From the NCBI GenBank assembly GCA_024362935.1, contig JANCRA010000019.1, positions 836,001 to 900,000 on the forward strand: 64,000 bases of DNA. The letters are read 5' to 3'. Origin of the DNA: Setophaga petechia. Taxonomy: Eukaryota > Chordata > Aves > Passeriformes > Parulidae. Below, piece after piece: positions 24,745 through 37,100 of this stretch. The notes beneath the pieces were generated by a model. That model was not told the origin of the DNA, did not search any database, and saw only the letters and a list, made by a program, of their open reading frames with translations. The translations under genes and the position numbers were made by a program. Numbering within the stretch: the stretch's first letter is position 1; the number at the start of each line of letters is the position of its first letter.

Positions 24745-26521
24745 CAAATCCATTAATGGAATTCAGACAATGGCCTGTAGAAGTTAAATCAGAGATCCCA
24801 TGTAGCCAGGCAGTTCCTATGAAGAAATGGCTGAGGCTCAATGTTCCTGTTAAGCTTTCAATGACAAACAAGTCAAATCTTTGTGCTTCTCCTCCCTCTC
24901 GAAACTTTGAAAAGTTAAGGCTTGAATTGAGGCTCCATTATTTCTGTAGAGAAGGGAGCTTCAAAGCAACATGAATACAGCATGCAGGCGAGTCAATAAA
25001 CACGTGTGATAGAAAGTGAAAGCACTGATAACACACAAGCAGAAGAGCAGTAAGAAGAGACACTTATAAGACACTTATAAGTAGATGGTTAAATATGGGC
25101 CAATTTTCATGAAAAAATGATTGGAAGGAATTATTGGAATGCTATTCATAACTATCAAAATGTTTTGCAAAGAACTGTTTATTATCAGTTCCTTCTTTTG
25201 TTTTATGTAAGAGAAAACTGAAACTAAGATCTCTGTATCCTTCCTGGTACCCCAGTGATTAGTGCTAACAGAGTGTGAATTCTGAAATCTGAGCACTTGA
25301 AAGACTGAAGGAAATGTCTTAGAAAACTCCCTTACTTCAACCAGTTCTGCAAGAGTACATCCTGGAGTTAACAAGCTCCAGTTCTCTTTCCCTGTCTCAT
25401 GTCCCAGCCTTCATTCATTTTGCAAGCCCTTTGGTAATACAATTTCTATAGAAGCTTTGGCTCTTCTGAAAGAAAATTAAAAGCTGCTTCTTCATGGCAA
25501 GTTAGTTCTATCAGAGAAGAAAAAATCAACAGCTTATTTAAGCTTTCATTATTTAATTGAAATTAAATGTGGCTATTTAATTACAGTTATGACTGAACTT
25601 CTATTGCATTACAGTGGGATCTCTGTGAAGATGTAGCAAATTGATTAACAATGAAGGAGCAAATAATGTTAGCAGAGTTTGAGCACAAGCAGTAACCTCC
25701 TCTTAACTGCCCATTAACTATTGCTTCATTGATAATAAATTATGATAGACCATGTAAGAACTACCTGAATATTAAATGATCTTAGAAGGGGTGCACAGGC
25801 AAGAGGTACAAAATTAATTCATACTAACTGGACACAAAGTTTTTGCAATGAAAGAATGGTTCATAGAACAGTCTGAAATAATTTTTCATTGTGTTATCTT
25901 CATGATCTATTAAAAGACATAAAAATACAACAGGAAAAATTATGGCATCCTCTGCTAAGCATGGCCATGTCAGATGTGATCAACAATAATTGAAGGAGAC
26001 TACTGCCTTTCTCACCAATAAGAGAGAATGTATCCATTTAGCAAGCTCCATATCAAGTTGAGGAGAGAAAAATCCTTGGACTAAAATACATAATCTAATA
26101 GATGACTTCATTTACATTACAGCAGAAAAAACAACCAGGACAGGTACAGCCATACTGGCTGGTTGGTGCATATTGAACATCTCTTGTGTTTTTCTAGAGT
26201 TCTTCAGAACTCTGACAGCATAAATATCCATGTAACGTTTCAATGTACCAGTAGAGGCCACCACACACTTCACAAAACTACCAGACTGCTTGGTCAATCA
26301 GTTCACTCCTTTCCAAGTCGGGTGAGAGCTCCGGGCTGGATCCCACTAGGGCCAGGCTGTTCACATTTTCCCACGAAGTGCCTGCTTCTTCAGAGGCCAA
26401 TTTATTCTCAAGTATTTTGCCCCTAGTTTGTCTCCTTTCTCCTGCAACTCAGAATTCAATCCCATACCAGTTCAAATTCGTTCTGAAGATCCCATCTTTG
26501 TGATATGTTCTCAAATATGCC
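24745..26521. other. Unique AT-rich non-coding DNA with an ATTA-rich block
   Basis: No gene seen. An 11-bp direct duplication (ACACTTATAAG) lies near 25060-25080. The part at about 25540-25750 is rich in TAAT/ATTA cores, the binding core of many homeodomain proteins, and has an AACAAT Sox-like core at 25648; whether it is a regulatory element cannot be told from one sequence. Confidence 0.6.
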
Positions 26522-26663
26522 ACTGAGATTAGTTCCGTTGGTTAGAGGATGGTGTTAATAATGCCAGGGTTGTGGGTTTGAGGCCCTTATGGGCCATTCA
26601 CTTAAGAGCTGGACTTAATGATCCTTGTGAGTTCCTATCAACTTAAAACATTCTGTGTTCTGA
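26522..26663 (+). mobile_element. tRNA-Ile-derived SINE with CR1 tail (TguSINE1-like)
   Basis: Bases up to 26596 follow a tRNA-Ile(AAT) gene. The A-box region is TAGTTCCGTTGG (26530-26541), the anticodon loop TTAATAA has anticodon AAT at 26557-26559, the B box GGTTTGAGGCC (26575-26585) has one change from GGTTCGANNCC, and the 3' acceptor-stem side is GGGCCA. The sequence then switches to a CR1 3' tail: GAGCTGGACTTAATGATCCT, ending ATTCTGTGTTCTGA at 26650-26663. A tRNA-Ile head joined to a CR1 tail is the known architecture of the songbird SINE TguSINE1, which is mobilised by CR1 machinery. The copy has many substitutions, so it is neither a working tRNA gene nor likely active. No flanking duplication was seen, as expected for CR1-type insertion. 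Confidence 0.88.
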
Positions 26664-29600
26664 GAAATTCACTGAGGAGTTTCCCTCAGCTCACAAAGCC
26701 ACTGTGGGTACCATGTGGCAAGGCTTATCTGTATGGAATACCAGTGTTCAGTGAGAAAGATGGCAATGCTCTCTCTTCAGACAGTGATCTACAACAAAAA
26801 TCCAGAACCAAAACCATTGCTAATGTACTACCTCTCTCACCCTGAAGCTTATAAGGTTTGGTGATAGAAAACTCTGTTTTCTATTTATGCTTATCACACA
26901 ACCTCTTAAAAGATATTAACAGTGTTTTTTGATACCCAAGTTTTCCAGGACTAGCAGTCATATTTGCAATCTATTCATCAATACATACCAAGGATTATTT
27001 TCACTGTTATTTACAATACAGAGATAATTTACAATTGCAGACTCTCTTTCCAAGTTTTATATTGGTACTAAATAAAGACACACTAAAGAAAAGGAAATGG
27101 CATTTTCAGGATGAATATGACCAAGGTATTTTAAATTTTCATTCCCTGTTTAAATTCATGCATTGAACTGCAATAAACCAGCCAGTAAATAAACACACAA
27201 AAAGGAAGGATTTTTTCTGCTGTCTCTAAGGTTCATCCCTCCCGGGCCATTGTCTAAATCCAGGACATATTTGGGATTTCTTACTGATGAATATTGCACT
27301 GCTAACACACTCAGATGTTTCTGTTGAATGTAAAATGTAAAAATCTAGATGTGTCCAAAAGTCCAGTAGGTAGTGAAACATGGCCCTTGATTCATTAAAA
27401 GATGCTTTCAGGATTCTGTAACTTTAAAAAATTTTCTGTAATCTATTTAAATGCTCTTTCAAGAGGAAAGTGTGTCGTGTTATCTGAAGTACACAACACA
27501 TATAAAGTTGTGCAAGCAGTATTACAAAGAGCAAAATATGTCTATGGAAATGAAATGCTAGACAGGTAGAGAACTGAGTGGGAGATGGATTAACAATGAG
27601 TGATAAAGATGGCAGACAGTTCATTAATGCTGTTTCTAAGCAGAATTATTCAGAAGATGAAGCTAAGACCATTTTATAATGTACATCCCCACAGTGAAAT
27701 GCATTTAGTATTAGACTTTCTGAGCCAATGTACAAAACATGAGGAATGTCTTTTCTTTTCAATAGGCAAAGAGCAGCATTATGGAGTCTTGTTCAGAATG
27801 CCATTTCAGTTATGCTTTGAGAAAAATACAAAACAGGAAGAATAAATTAGAATTTTAAAAGCTTACTTTAAAATTTAAAACTAGCTTGGTTTCCATGTAG
27901 AATGAATCCTCCAAATCTAGAGTAAAAGTCTGAATGAGTCTGAAATCTAAAAGCAAATAATGAGTGTGTGTACCCATAGATGTGGGATTTTTTCACATGT
28001 TCTGTTCAGTAAACATTGTCTGCTCTCAAAAAAGGGAAAGAACTAGGAACCTTCTGCTCCTGAAAACAAATCTTTAAACCATCTGTAACAACTCCTGAGG
28101 GTTAGCTCTGCAAAATACTGATTACTGTGTGTAAAACATCTGTATCTTAATTTCAAGTACAATTACACTTTGCACTTAGTATGAGTGCAGATGTAAATGA
28201 GTCTGCTGATTGTATTCAAGAACCAAAATAACTTGTATGAGTATAAGGAACTTCTATGGGTACAGAAAATGGGATTGAACAGATGTAGTTTTTTAAGTCT
28301 AATACTCTGCTATCCTGGAAAATATGATCATATATTTTTTCTTAAAACTAGTAAAAACTATTTTCAGAACAGTTCTGCTTTTTTTTTTCCTCCTCTAGTC
28401 CCTACTCTTAACAGAAGATCATACCAGACCTCATTTCTCTTACCAGAAGTCAGTTAATTCCAATTTCTGTTCTGAATTATTTCCCTGGAAACTGTGCCAA
28501 AGTTTTCTGCTACCTTAAATAACTTTTCTTTTTTAGAGTTTACTTCTGTGGTGCATGAATAGTGACCTCCCTTCTCAGCTTGTCTATATCTGATGTGGTC
28601 CTCCAGCAAAACAGGATCTTGTGAAATATGATCTAGATGTTAGGTCATGCTCGTAGCTCTTTTGTGAACGTGCTCCTTTTCACACTTCATGCAGGAAACC
28701 ACTACTGTGTACATCAGCCTTTCTGATGAACTGTGCCAGTGTCTTGCACAACAACATTATGGTTTTTATTATCTCTGCCAGAAATAATGTGTCCAAATCC
28801 AAATATTTGCCTCACTCCCTATGGCAGATCCTGATTGCTTATCTCTAATTTTTAAGACTGTGAGCTTAGATGTTGCTGCAACAATTAATAGATACATTCC
28901 TAACTGTTACCTATCATGTCATTCTTCATAGTTTTTCTTCATAGTCATTCTTCATAGTCATTCTCAAGGTTTTTTGGCTTTTGTGCATGTGATTCTGGTT
29001 CCATCACTCAGTGGTGCTTATGTGTGTACCTCCCTGCATTGTGTCATCCACACGTGTACTCACTGCCAATGCCTTTACCTCTTCCTGCTTTGAGCTTCTA
29101 AAACCTAGCTTTGAGGTGGAGCACAAACAACTTCTTTGTGAGAACTTCCCTTTCAGAGTGTCTACCAGCGTAACTGTACCAGTTAAAAAGCTGTCACACA
29201 TCTAGTTAGCCTGATGGCTGCTCCTGTACAGAAAAGGGTGTCACCACATCAGTATCAGGATGAACTGATCCACTTAAATTTAAAGAAAAATTAAGGGACT
29301 GCTACATTTCTGGCAATGGCATCAGTTGGAAAGAATATTTATTCACTTGAACCCCTTCTCCCAGCACCCTATTTAGCCTTAAAATTTCAATGGTCTTCAC
29401 CAAAAAAAACAAGCAAAAAAAAAAGTATATGATACTTTCTATCTTTAATAAAACAAGATCATGGAAAGAAACTTGAATTCTTCTAAAATCAAATTCTAGC
29501 ATATGAGGTGCAGAAGTTCAGGGATTTGAGAAGTAGGTGAACACAAATAAACATGCTGTGAATCTCAGCAAAGCCAGCTGTATGTGTTTATAAATCATTA

Positions 29601-29945
29601 GCAAGGTCTACAACACACTTGGTCCCTTATGACTTGAGTTTAAAGGCCATTTTAATTCAGTCACAAAAAACCTAGGGAAATAAGAGATTATGAAAGAGGC
29701 AAAAATACAGTACTAAAAACATTCTTATGTGTTGCCTGACTATAAAGAATGCATCTAATATGAGCACTTCATCTGGCCTGTCCTGCTGTTGGGTCTAGCT
29801 ATGAATGATGTCTGTGCAATCAGAGGAGCAGAGAAGGAGGCCAGGGAGGTCCAGCAGCCCGCCACAATGCCAAATGATTTTATGTCCTGACTGCTGGAGT
29901 CCTCTATTTCTCCGTTCTGAGAAATTCAGTTGATGGGCCCCTGGG
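26664..29945. other. Unique AT-rich non-coding DNA, no gene seen
   Basis: No exon or transposon family recognised; open frames are under 90 codons. It holds a T-rich run near 28380 and a 13-bp tandem repeat at 28920-28963. Confidence 0.7.
28920..28963. repeat. 13-bp tandem repeat, about 3.5 copies
   Basis: CATTCTTCATAGT at 28920-28932 is followed by a one-base variant at 28933-28945 (starting TTTT), an exact copy at 28946-28958 and the beginning of a fourth. It is a small minisatellite in unique sequence. Confidence 0.9.
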
Positions 29946-30366
29946 TGTCACTGTCATATTTACTGAAAAATCCCTTCATCAGGATTTCTTCTCCTGAGAA
30001 GCTGAGAAGCCTCAGAGAAAAATGAAAATAATAATTGTCTGATTGCTTCTCCTGTGTTTTGCTGCTTTGGAATGTGGTTGGAGATTGTTTTATCCAACAG
30101 GTGGTTGTTTGATTGGTTTCATGTGAATTGTTTTGACTTAATGACCAATCACCATCCAGCTGTGTTGGGACTCTGGAAGCAGTCACGAGTTTTCTTTATC
30201 ATTCTTTGTAGCCTTCTGTCTGTATCCTTTCTCTATTCTTTAGTATTGTTTTAATATAACATTCTATGATGTAATATAATATCATAAAATAATAAATTAG
30301 CCTTCTAAGAACATGGAGTCAGATTCTCAATTCCTCCTTTGTCCTGGGGACCCAGCAAATACCACA
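29946..30366 (+). mobile_element. Solo LTR of a passerine-type endogenous retrovirus (421 bp)
   Basis: It begins TGTCACTGTCATATTTAC and ends CAAATACCACA, giving TG...CA termini. Internal marks of an LTR promoter and terminator are inverted and direct CCAAT boxes (ATTGG at 30112-30116, CCAAT at 30145-30149), a TATA-like TTAATATAA near 30251-30259, an AATAAA poly(A) signal at 30291-30296, and the GGAGTCAGATTCTCA phrase I know from songbird LTRs. Six bases on each side, CCTGGG (29940-29945) and CCTGAG (30367-30372), differ by one base and look like an aged 6-bp target-site duplication, which would suit an ERVK-like integrase. Flanks contain no retroviral genes, so it is a solo LTR. The subfamily name is uncertain. 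Confidence 0.88.
30291..30296 (+). promoter_or_regulatory. LTR poly(A) signal AATAAA
   Basis: A perfect AATAAA within the solo LTR, about 70 bases before its 3' end. In an intact provirus it would mark the end of the R region. It could still terminate a transcript reading through on the plus strand. Confidence 0.6.
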
Positions 30367-31562
30367 CCTGAGTATGAGGGGAATTCCTGGGTTACTCAGA
30401 CACAGGTAGACTTTCCCTGTAACAGTTTTGCACTCCAGGAACTACACAGAACTACACTCTGATTGCCACCAAGAGCAGGAAGACAGTTCTACTTTGCACC
30501 TCTCCCTGCCTTGAGGCTAGTACTATTTCCATATGCAAGAAGAGTGAAATGGCAGATTTTTACATCCAGAGATTGGAAACAATTCTGGAAGCTTTAATAT
30601 GCTAGCATGATATATATTCTGTAAATAATCTCAGGGACATAATTTAAGAATGCACAGAGAATAGAGAGTCACTGCTGGAGACCAGACATAAAAATGGTCC
30701 CTCATAACTTCTTGGGATTGATCTGGGCTCGTACGTCAAAGGGCAAATAGAATGGAAGTAGCAATTTCATTACTGCGTCTGTCAAAAGAATGTATTAATT
30801 GGTCTAAATTCTTTACTGTCTTTAATGGATTGAGCTGCCAGAGAGAATTAATGTCTCACAAATTTGGGTGAATTATAGGTTAGGATGCTCACAAGCTTGT
30901 CAGAAGAAAAATGGTCTCTCTACAACGAAACTGATGGCTAAGCTGAGCTTCTCCAAGGGCTAAGAAGAAACTGTGTTAAATTAACATGTTTAAAATATGT
31001 TTTGAAAATAAAAGAAAACAAAAGGAGCAAATCAAAGAAGTTTTCTGCTATCCAGTCTTATATTAAATAATTTGATTTCAAATTTAGCAATCCATTTCAT
31101 AAAGATCTGAACAACACTACTGCAGATTAATATTTAAAAGAAAGGTGCCTTTGGGGGAGACTAGACCATTACTCACATGCAGGGAATTCTCACTATTTTT
31201 TTACAAAATAAGAAAATTCTGTGCATAGAAATAGTATCCCTCTATGGACTAATTAGGTAGAAGCTGAAAACAATGTTCATGGTGAAAAACAACACTGACA
31301 GACCCTGCATGTGGACTTAGGACTTGCTTTCTGTGTGAAGTTCAAGATCTGAGCTTTTGACAACTTTACATCACTCAGTGCTTGAGGACAGGCAGGGATT
31401 GTGGCTGATATAGTGAGGAACGCATGGATACAGTGACTGAATCTTTCATAAGGGATGGTATTTTCTCTACCACAGTTATAGCCAGTCTCTGCAACTCTCT
31501 CCTTATAAAGGCTTTGTTTGATAGCTTTTCTTTCTCTGTTGTCCCATGTTTTGGCCAGTGAT

Positions 31563-31618
31563 GCTTTTTTTTTTCTCTATTTTGAACAGAGAGAAAGAGA
31601 GGGAAAAAAAAAAAAAGC
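31563..31618. repeat. Imperfect T-rich / A-rich inverted repeat
   Basis: GCTTTTTTTTTTCTCT at 31563-31578 is opposed, across about 20 bases, by an AGAGGG-plus-13-A arm ending in GC at 31618. The arms can pair imperfectly. It is largely homopolymeric, so chance or slippage can explain it. Confidence 0.55.
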
Positions 31619-31697
31619 CAGAGAGAATGGGAACTGAAATGAAAATAGTCTTTTGATGTGTAGTGCTATTTGTCACTCTTCACCCAAAACAGCAGAG

Positions 31698-31733
31698 GTC
31701 TGGAAAATGTTAACTGTCTGGAAAATGTTTTCC
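31698..31733. repeat. 18-bp tandem duplication, two copies
   Basis: GTCTGGAAAATGTTAACT at 31698-31715 is repeated from 31716, with the last bases altered. Confidence 0.85.
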
Positions 31734-34102
31734 TACCTTTTAACAAAAAAGTCCTTGTGATGCATGTTCTGCCAGCAAGTGGGATTCTGGTATAAAAAAG
31801 GTCACACAGAACTCAGATACTTTTATTCAGAAGTCTTGCAATGAAGCTTCATAGCTAGAGCCAGGCAGCAGCTTTCCTTTACACAACCAACTTATTGGAA
31901 CTACAGTGATGATCATATGTCATCTTTTCCTCAGTGAAATCCCTGCCCATGGAGTAGGAACAGAGGTTGTACAGCTGGGATTTCTGAACCACAGAGGAAA
32001 ATGCAAGCACGCTATAATAGGGAAAAAATATAAGAAAAAAAAAGTTATCTGAATTTATTTTTTTGGATTTGCAAAAAAAGCAAACATTTCAGCCAGTTAA
32101 TTACCAATTTTTCAGGCTGTAGTCAGTATTTGCACACATTCATTTCAATTAATTGTGATTACCACAATTGGAAATATTATTAAACATTACGTAGAGCTTA
32201 TACAAAGCCTCTGTTAATCTCTCCATTTGACAGAGGATCCTGGTTCTATAGGCATACCCTGAGTTGACAGGTTCTTGCCATCTCCATGCAGTCTTTCTAA
32301 AGGCACTGAGAAGCAGTAGGGTAAGGAAGCACCATCAGTGGGTCCCAGGTATGAAAATCATGCTGTGTCCCTGAAGTCCTGCAGTGCAGGCTTCCCAGGA
32401 TCCATTTCATATCTCCCCAGGAAGGGAAGGGCTGGGATGATGCAGGTGACCTGGTGATCATTAGTGATTTGCCTCCTTTATAACTGGAAGTCTGAATTTT
32501 CCAGCAGGTCCTGGACAAAAACAGCTTGTTGCTTGGCACAGGACAAGGCAAACAGGCTGCATTTGAGCTGCTCAAGCATAACACACAAACTTTCTACTCT
32601 TGCCCTAAATTTAGAAGCTCATTGAATCCTTCTTGTTATTTCCTACTGCCTTTACATTATATGAAATAAGTGGAAATTTTGATTTATAACCATTGGCTTA
32701 CATGTTGTCAATCTGTTAAAGAAATTGACATAAAGCAATGGATGCTGTGTCTTGCCTGTAGCATTCCCAGGATGAACTTCAGTCTTTAAAGACAAACTCA
32801 GTTTTCCCCACAGACACTGAAAACCAGTGAATCCAGTCTGGTAGCTGGTCACTGCCACCACAAACCACAGGAAAACAGGTGGACACTGACACAACCAGGA
32901 CCTTTCTCTTCAAGGATTTAAAACTGAAGCAAAATACTTTCAGTACAAGCAAAATTGCATACAGTTCCAAGAAAAACAAAGGGGACCTGGGCTGATAGCT
33001 GTCTTAGCAGTCTGGTTTAGAAGAGGTGCAGCTGCATCATAGACCAGCTAAGCTTTCACAGAGAATGTTTTGGTACATCCAAGGAGAAAGGATTGCAATC
33101 ATCCATATCATAAAAACCCAAAACTTGAATTACAGAGACTTGGTTCCCCTCCAAAGCTGGATTTCCTTGCCATCCACAGGCATTCCTTTCAGTGTTGGCC
33201 ATAAGCACTCAAGAGTGGAGGAAAGCCTGAGTAACTGAATCCAGTGCTATAACCTAAACAAGGGATGGCAGCAGTCCACCTGTGAGGATTTTCATATAGC
33301 TCTTTCCTCTCATCAAAGTGATGTCCCCTTTTTAAGAAGTTACAACTCTCATTTCTTTGCCTTGAGCCAGGTCCTTTTCATCTCAAATCCCATTTTTCAG
33401 TGAATTAGGATATCATTCATGTTTGACGTTTAAGGCACTATAAATGGACATTATCTTCTGTGACACAATATTACCTGTAAGCTCACCAAAACTAGGAAAA
33501 GTGGCATTCAAGAGATGTTTTCCAAATGAGAGCTGTTGGGGAAGGAGGTAGAGGAAGTCCCTAACACACAGTCTCAGACTTTTCTGAGAGGAATAGAAAA
33601 AAGGTATTTTAAAAGGGATGAAATCTCCCTACTCTCCCAAATTTCTCAGGCAAGTCAGCTGCATCAAATGCCAAGTAAGCTAAAACAGGACTAGAAGTTG
33701 CTAGAACAGCAAGGGCTTACCTCCTGGTAGCCCTAAGCAGATCATCTATCAGTGGCAAAGGATTCTCCGTCTCTGCACATAGACCAGCATGAAACTTCCC
33801 TGGCAGTCAGTGAAGCAAAACTTGGCCTGGCACCAGCTCTTCAGTGCTGATGTGAAACAGGATGTGGCTGGGGCTGTGGAGGGCACTGATGTCAGTGATG
33901 ACTTCTTAGCCAGAAGAAGGGGATATCATTTAACAACTGGGCAAATCAACAAGGCAAAAAAGAAAACAAGAAAGCCCATGGATGGTTTCAAGGCTCCTAC
34001 CTGATCTGCAGGACCCTAACTGCTGGTTCAAAATCATTTTCCTGTAAAGCTGAGAAGGCCTGAGGCTGAATTCAAACCATGAAAATCCTTTAAGGGTAGC
34101 AA

Positions 34103-34135
34103 AAAACAAACAAACAAACAAACAAACAAACAAAC
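34103..34135. repeat. (AAAC)n microsatellite, about 8 units
   Basis: Eight near-perfect AAAC tetranucleotide units in an A-rich stretch, with further A-rich sequence to 34163. Its length makes it a likely polymorphic marker. Confidence 0.92.
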
Positions 34136-37100
34136 TCCAAAAACCCAAAAAAGAAAAAAAAAAGGCAGTGGAAGACAGTCTTGGCAGAGTAATAGATGTC
34201 TAAGTTTTCAAAGTCACAGTGAGAGTTCATGAGCTCAATAAGAGAATGTATTCCCTGGACACTAAATTATGGTATCTTTATTTCTAGCATTTCTAATTAC
34301 CATCTCTGTGCCGACTTTGAAACGAAACCACAAAGCTTAAAGCAGTGGCTACATCTCAGTACATATCAGCCTTCATTTCTTGAAAACTCTTCATGTGTTA
34401 GAATTGCAAGCATAAACATTTTTATTGAAAGACAAAGCCTAGATATCTTAGCAGTGGTTTTGTACATTTGACTCCTGCAGAAGTGCAGGCCTGTGTCAGA
34501 CAGTCATTTTCAACTTTTGTGTTTCGAAAAGTGCTAAAACCATAGTAGCACTAATGCTTTTCCAAGGTTTGTTAACCTTGCTGGCTAAACAGCTGCTCTC
34601 TGTCATTTTAGGGTTGAAAAGGAGTTAGAATGGCCTTGGCATTGCCAGATTTTGGGAAGCTGTGCTCTAAAAGCTTGAGACCAATTTCCCTCTTAGTGAA
34701 GTATGATTGGCAAATGTCGACAGGCTGAGGACGTTTACGTTGTGTGATGATGAATGTCGCAGACATTAAATGGGGCTGCTGCAAAATTTAATGGCTGCTT
34801 TAGTTGCCTCATTTCGTATTAGAAAAGGTCACTTATTGTCCTAGCTTACATGATTAATGTGAGCTCCTGTATCTTTGTGGGGTATATTTACAGTATGTGC
34901 TTTGTTTGTTCTTCTTTTCAGACTATACCAAGGTTTACTGCTCAATGCGAATTTAGATTTGTTGTTGAATACAGGCATTTTTCCAGAAAGCTTGTGTAAG
35001 CTATCCTGCTGGGAAGAGGCTTATGTCTGGGGCCTTAACAACACTTGTAGCCCACTTTAGCACAATTTACTCTGGTGGGATGGCTGAAATTCTTGCCTGC
35101 AGTGCCATTTTAAATAAACAAATTACTAAATCCATGCAGCACTCCTCTACCCGCATTCTATGAATTTGAAACAGAACTTTTATTTTTTTCTTTAATCATT
35201 GTTACTTTCCTGAGGTCTGGGCAGGTTAATGGCATCCATGCAAAGGAAAAGCATTAACAAGTCATAGTTTCCTCATTTCAAGGATTTTCAGCTTATATCA
35301 ATGAGCTTAGCTCCTTCCAATAAGTCTCATTGCTGGGATATTGGGAAAAGACAACCACTTTTCTTCTAACAGGAAGGGACAAGTGACTTTGAATAAGACC
35401 TGGGACAGATTGGTAGGCAAGGTCACATTTGATATAGGAATCTTACTTTTGATTTAGGAACCCTCAGTCAACTACTGTAAAGTTTGTACTTAACCTCAAA
35501 GATTTAGGCTTAATATCCTTTACTCAGAAGTCAACCACTGGACAGTCAAATGCAGCTGTACATCAGCCAAAAATGGAAGACAGTAGTGAAACTAAAAACC
35601 ATTAGATCTTTATACTGACTACCCTTCCCAATTCAACCATATTACTTAATCATTCCACAGTTGATTTACAATTCAGATAAGACCTATCTTACCCACAGTC
35701 CCTTAGTCTGTTCTTATCAGTACTTTCCACTTTGCTTCACAGGCTTTTACAGGGGCAAGGCACTAAATAAATAAGTTTAAATAGCTGAGCTAAATATCTG
35801 CCACAGAAGTGAAATTGTGCATATGAGGTATATGTAATACAGCCATATCCATAGGATTAAACATAACAATTTTATGACAAACTAATGTCACAGACAGGCC
35901 ATCCTTCTAAACTCTTGAATTATTAATAGGTATGCCAAACCTGTGAGGAATTCTAAAAGGTTGGCATTTATGCAACAACTTCCAGGTTATTAGGAAATAA
36001 AAATAGAAATAGAGATGAGATATTTCATATGTATTGTGTCTCAGCCTAAAAATCTACAGCTTGATTTTGTTCCTGAGTTTTGAGCCCCAAGCTTTGTTTA
36101 GGCTCGATTTATTGCTGTAACTACCCCTACAGCCTGTCCAGCACAAGCTTTCAAGCAAAAGAGACGGCTGAAGGCTTTTACCTGATATTCTTCAAGGTTT
36201 CACAGATATGTCTCCCATTAGGGCAAGATCATCTTATGTTGGTGTACTAAACTGCTGAATATGGATAGCAATTATTTACCACAATTTAAAGACATTAAGA
36301 ACTTGTCAGAATCAAATCAATTCTTGGTTAAGTAAGGTACATTAATAATTACCAGTTGATGAAACTAATATGGATTTTATTTTAAACCGAGAGAGAAAAA
36401 AATATTCATCATCCTTGCCATTTTTATGGAGTTATTCAGAGAATGAATTATTGATTATAGGCACAGGACAAGTGAGTAGACTCCAGATATTTAGGTAGTT
36501 GTCAGACTAAGAAGTATGATTACATTCAAATGCAGAATTGTGACAAAATGGGTGCAGTGGCTGACAGTCCATTGCCAATGGAGAACAGCTACACATGGCT
36601 TGAATTAATTGTACAAAATCAGGCAAAATAAGAAAGAATTTGGTTCTGGATAAGGTACAACGCAGGAACAGAGCACTAATGTCAAAATAACACCAAAAAA
36701 AATGCCCCTCCCCTATCTTCCACATTTCTGGGAGGGCCCCATAAACAGCTAGTCGCCAAAGTGGCAGCTCCGTGCCAGTACAGAGGTTCTTGTGTTCCCA
36801 CAGCAAGTCTGCAAGGGACAGGAGAAGAAGAGCTTCTGTCAGGTGGTCACCTGCTCCAAAGCTTTTGGCACTGCAATTGCTCCCATGAGTAGGTCAGGTG
36901 CAATTGCATAGCTGTAAGCCAGTGTACACTGAACAGGGATCAACCATTAATTTTTGTGCAAATGCCTTTCTTGTATTTTTTATTATATTTGAAGGAATTA
37001 TAGTATTAGAAATAATTTGCCTTCAACTGTTTCCTTGCTCTCAAAGGTCATGCTCTGCATTTTGAGCTGCATGAAGGCAGACATGATCTTTCTTTGTGAG

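Noticed and set aside
26529..26596. A tRNA-Ile gene
   Set aside because: The tRNA-like part is heavily substituted, lacks paired stems in several places and is fused to a CR1 tail, so it is a SINE head and not a functional tRNA.
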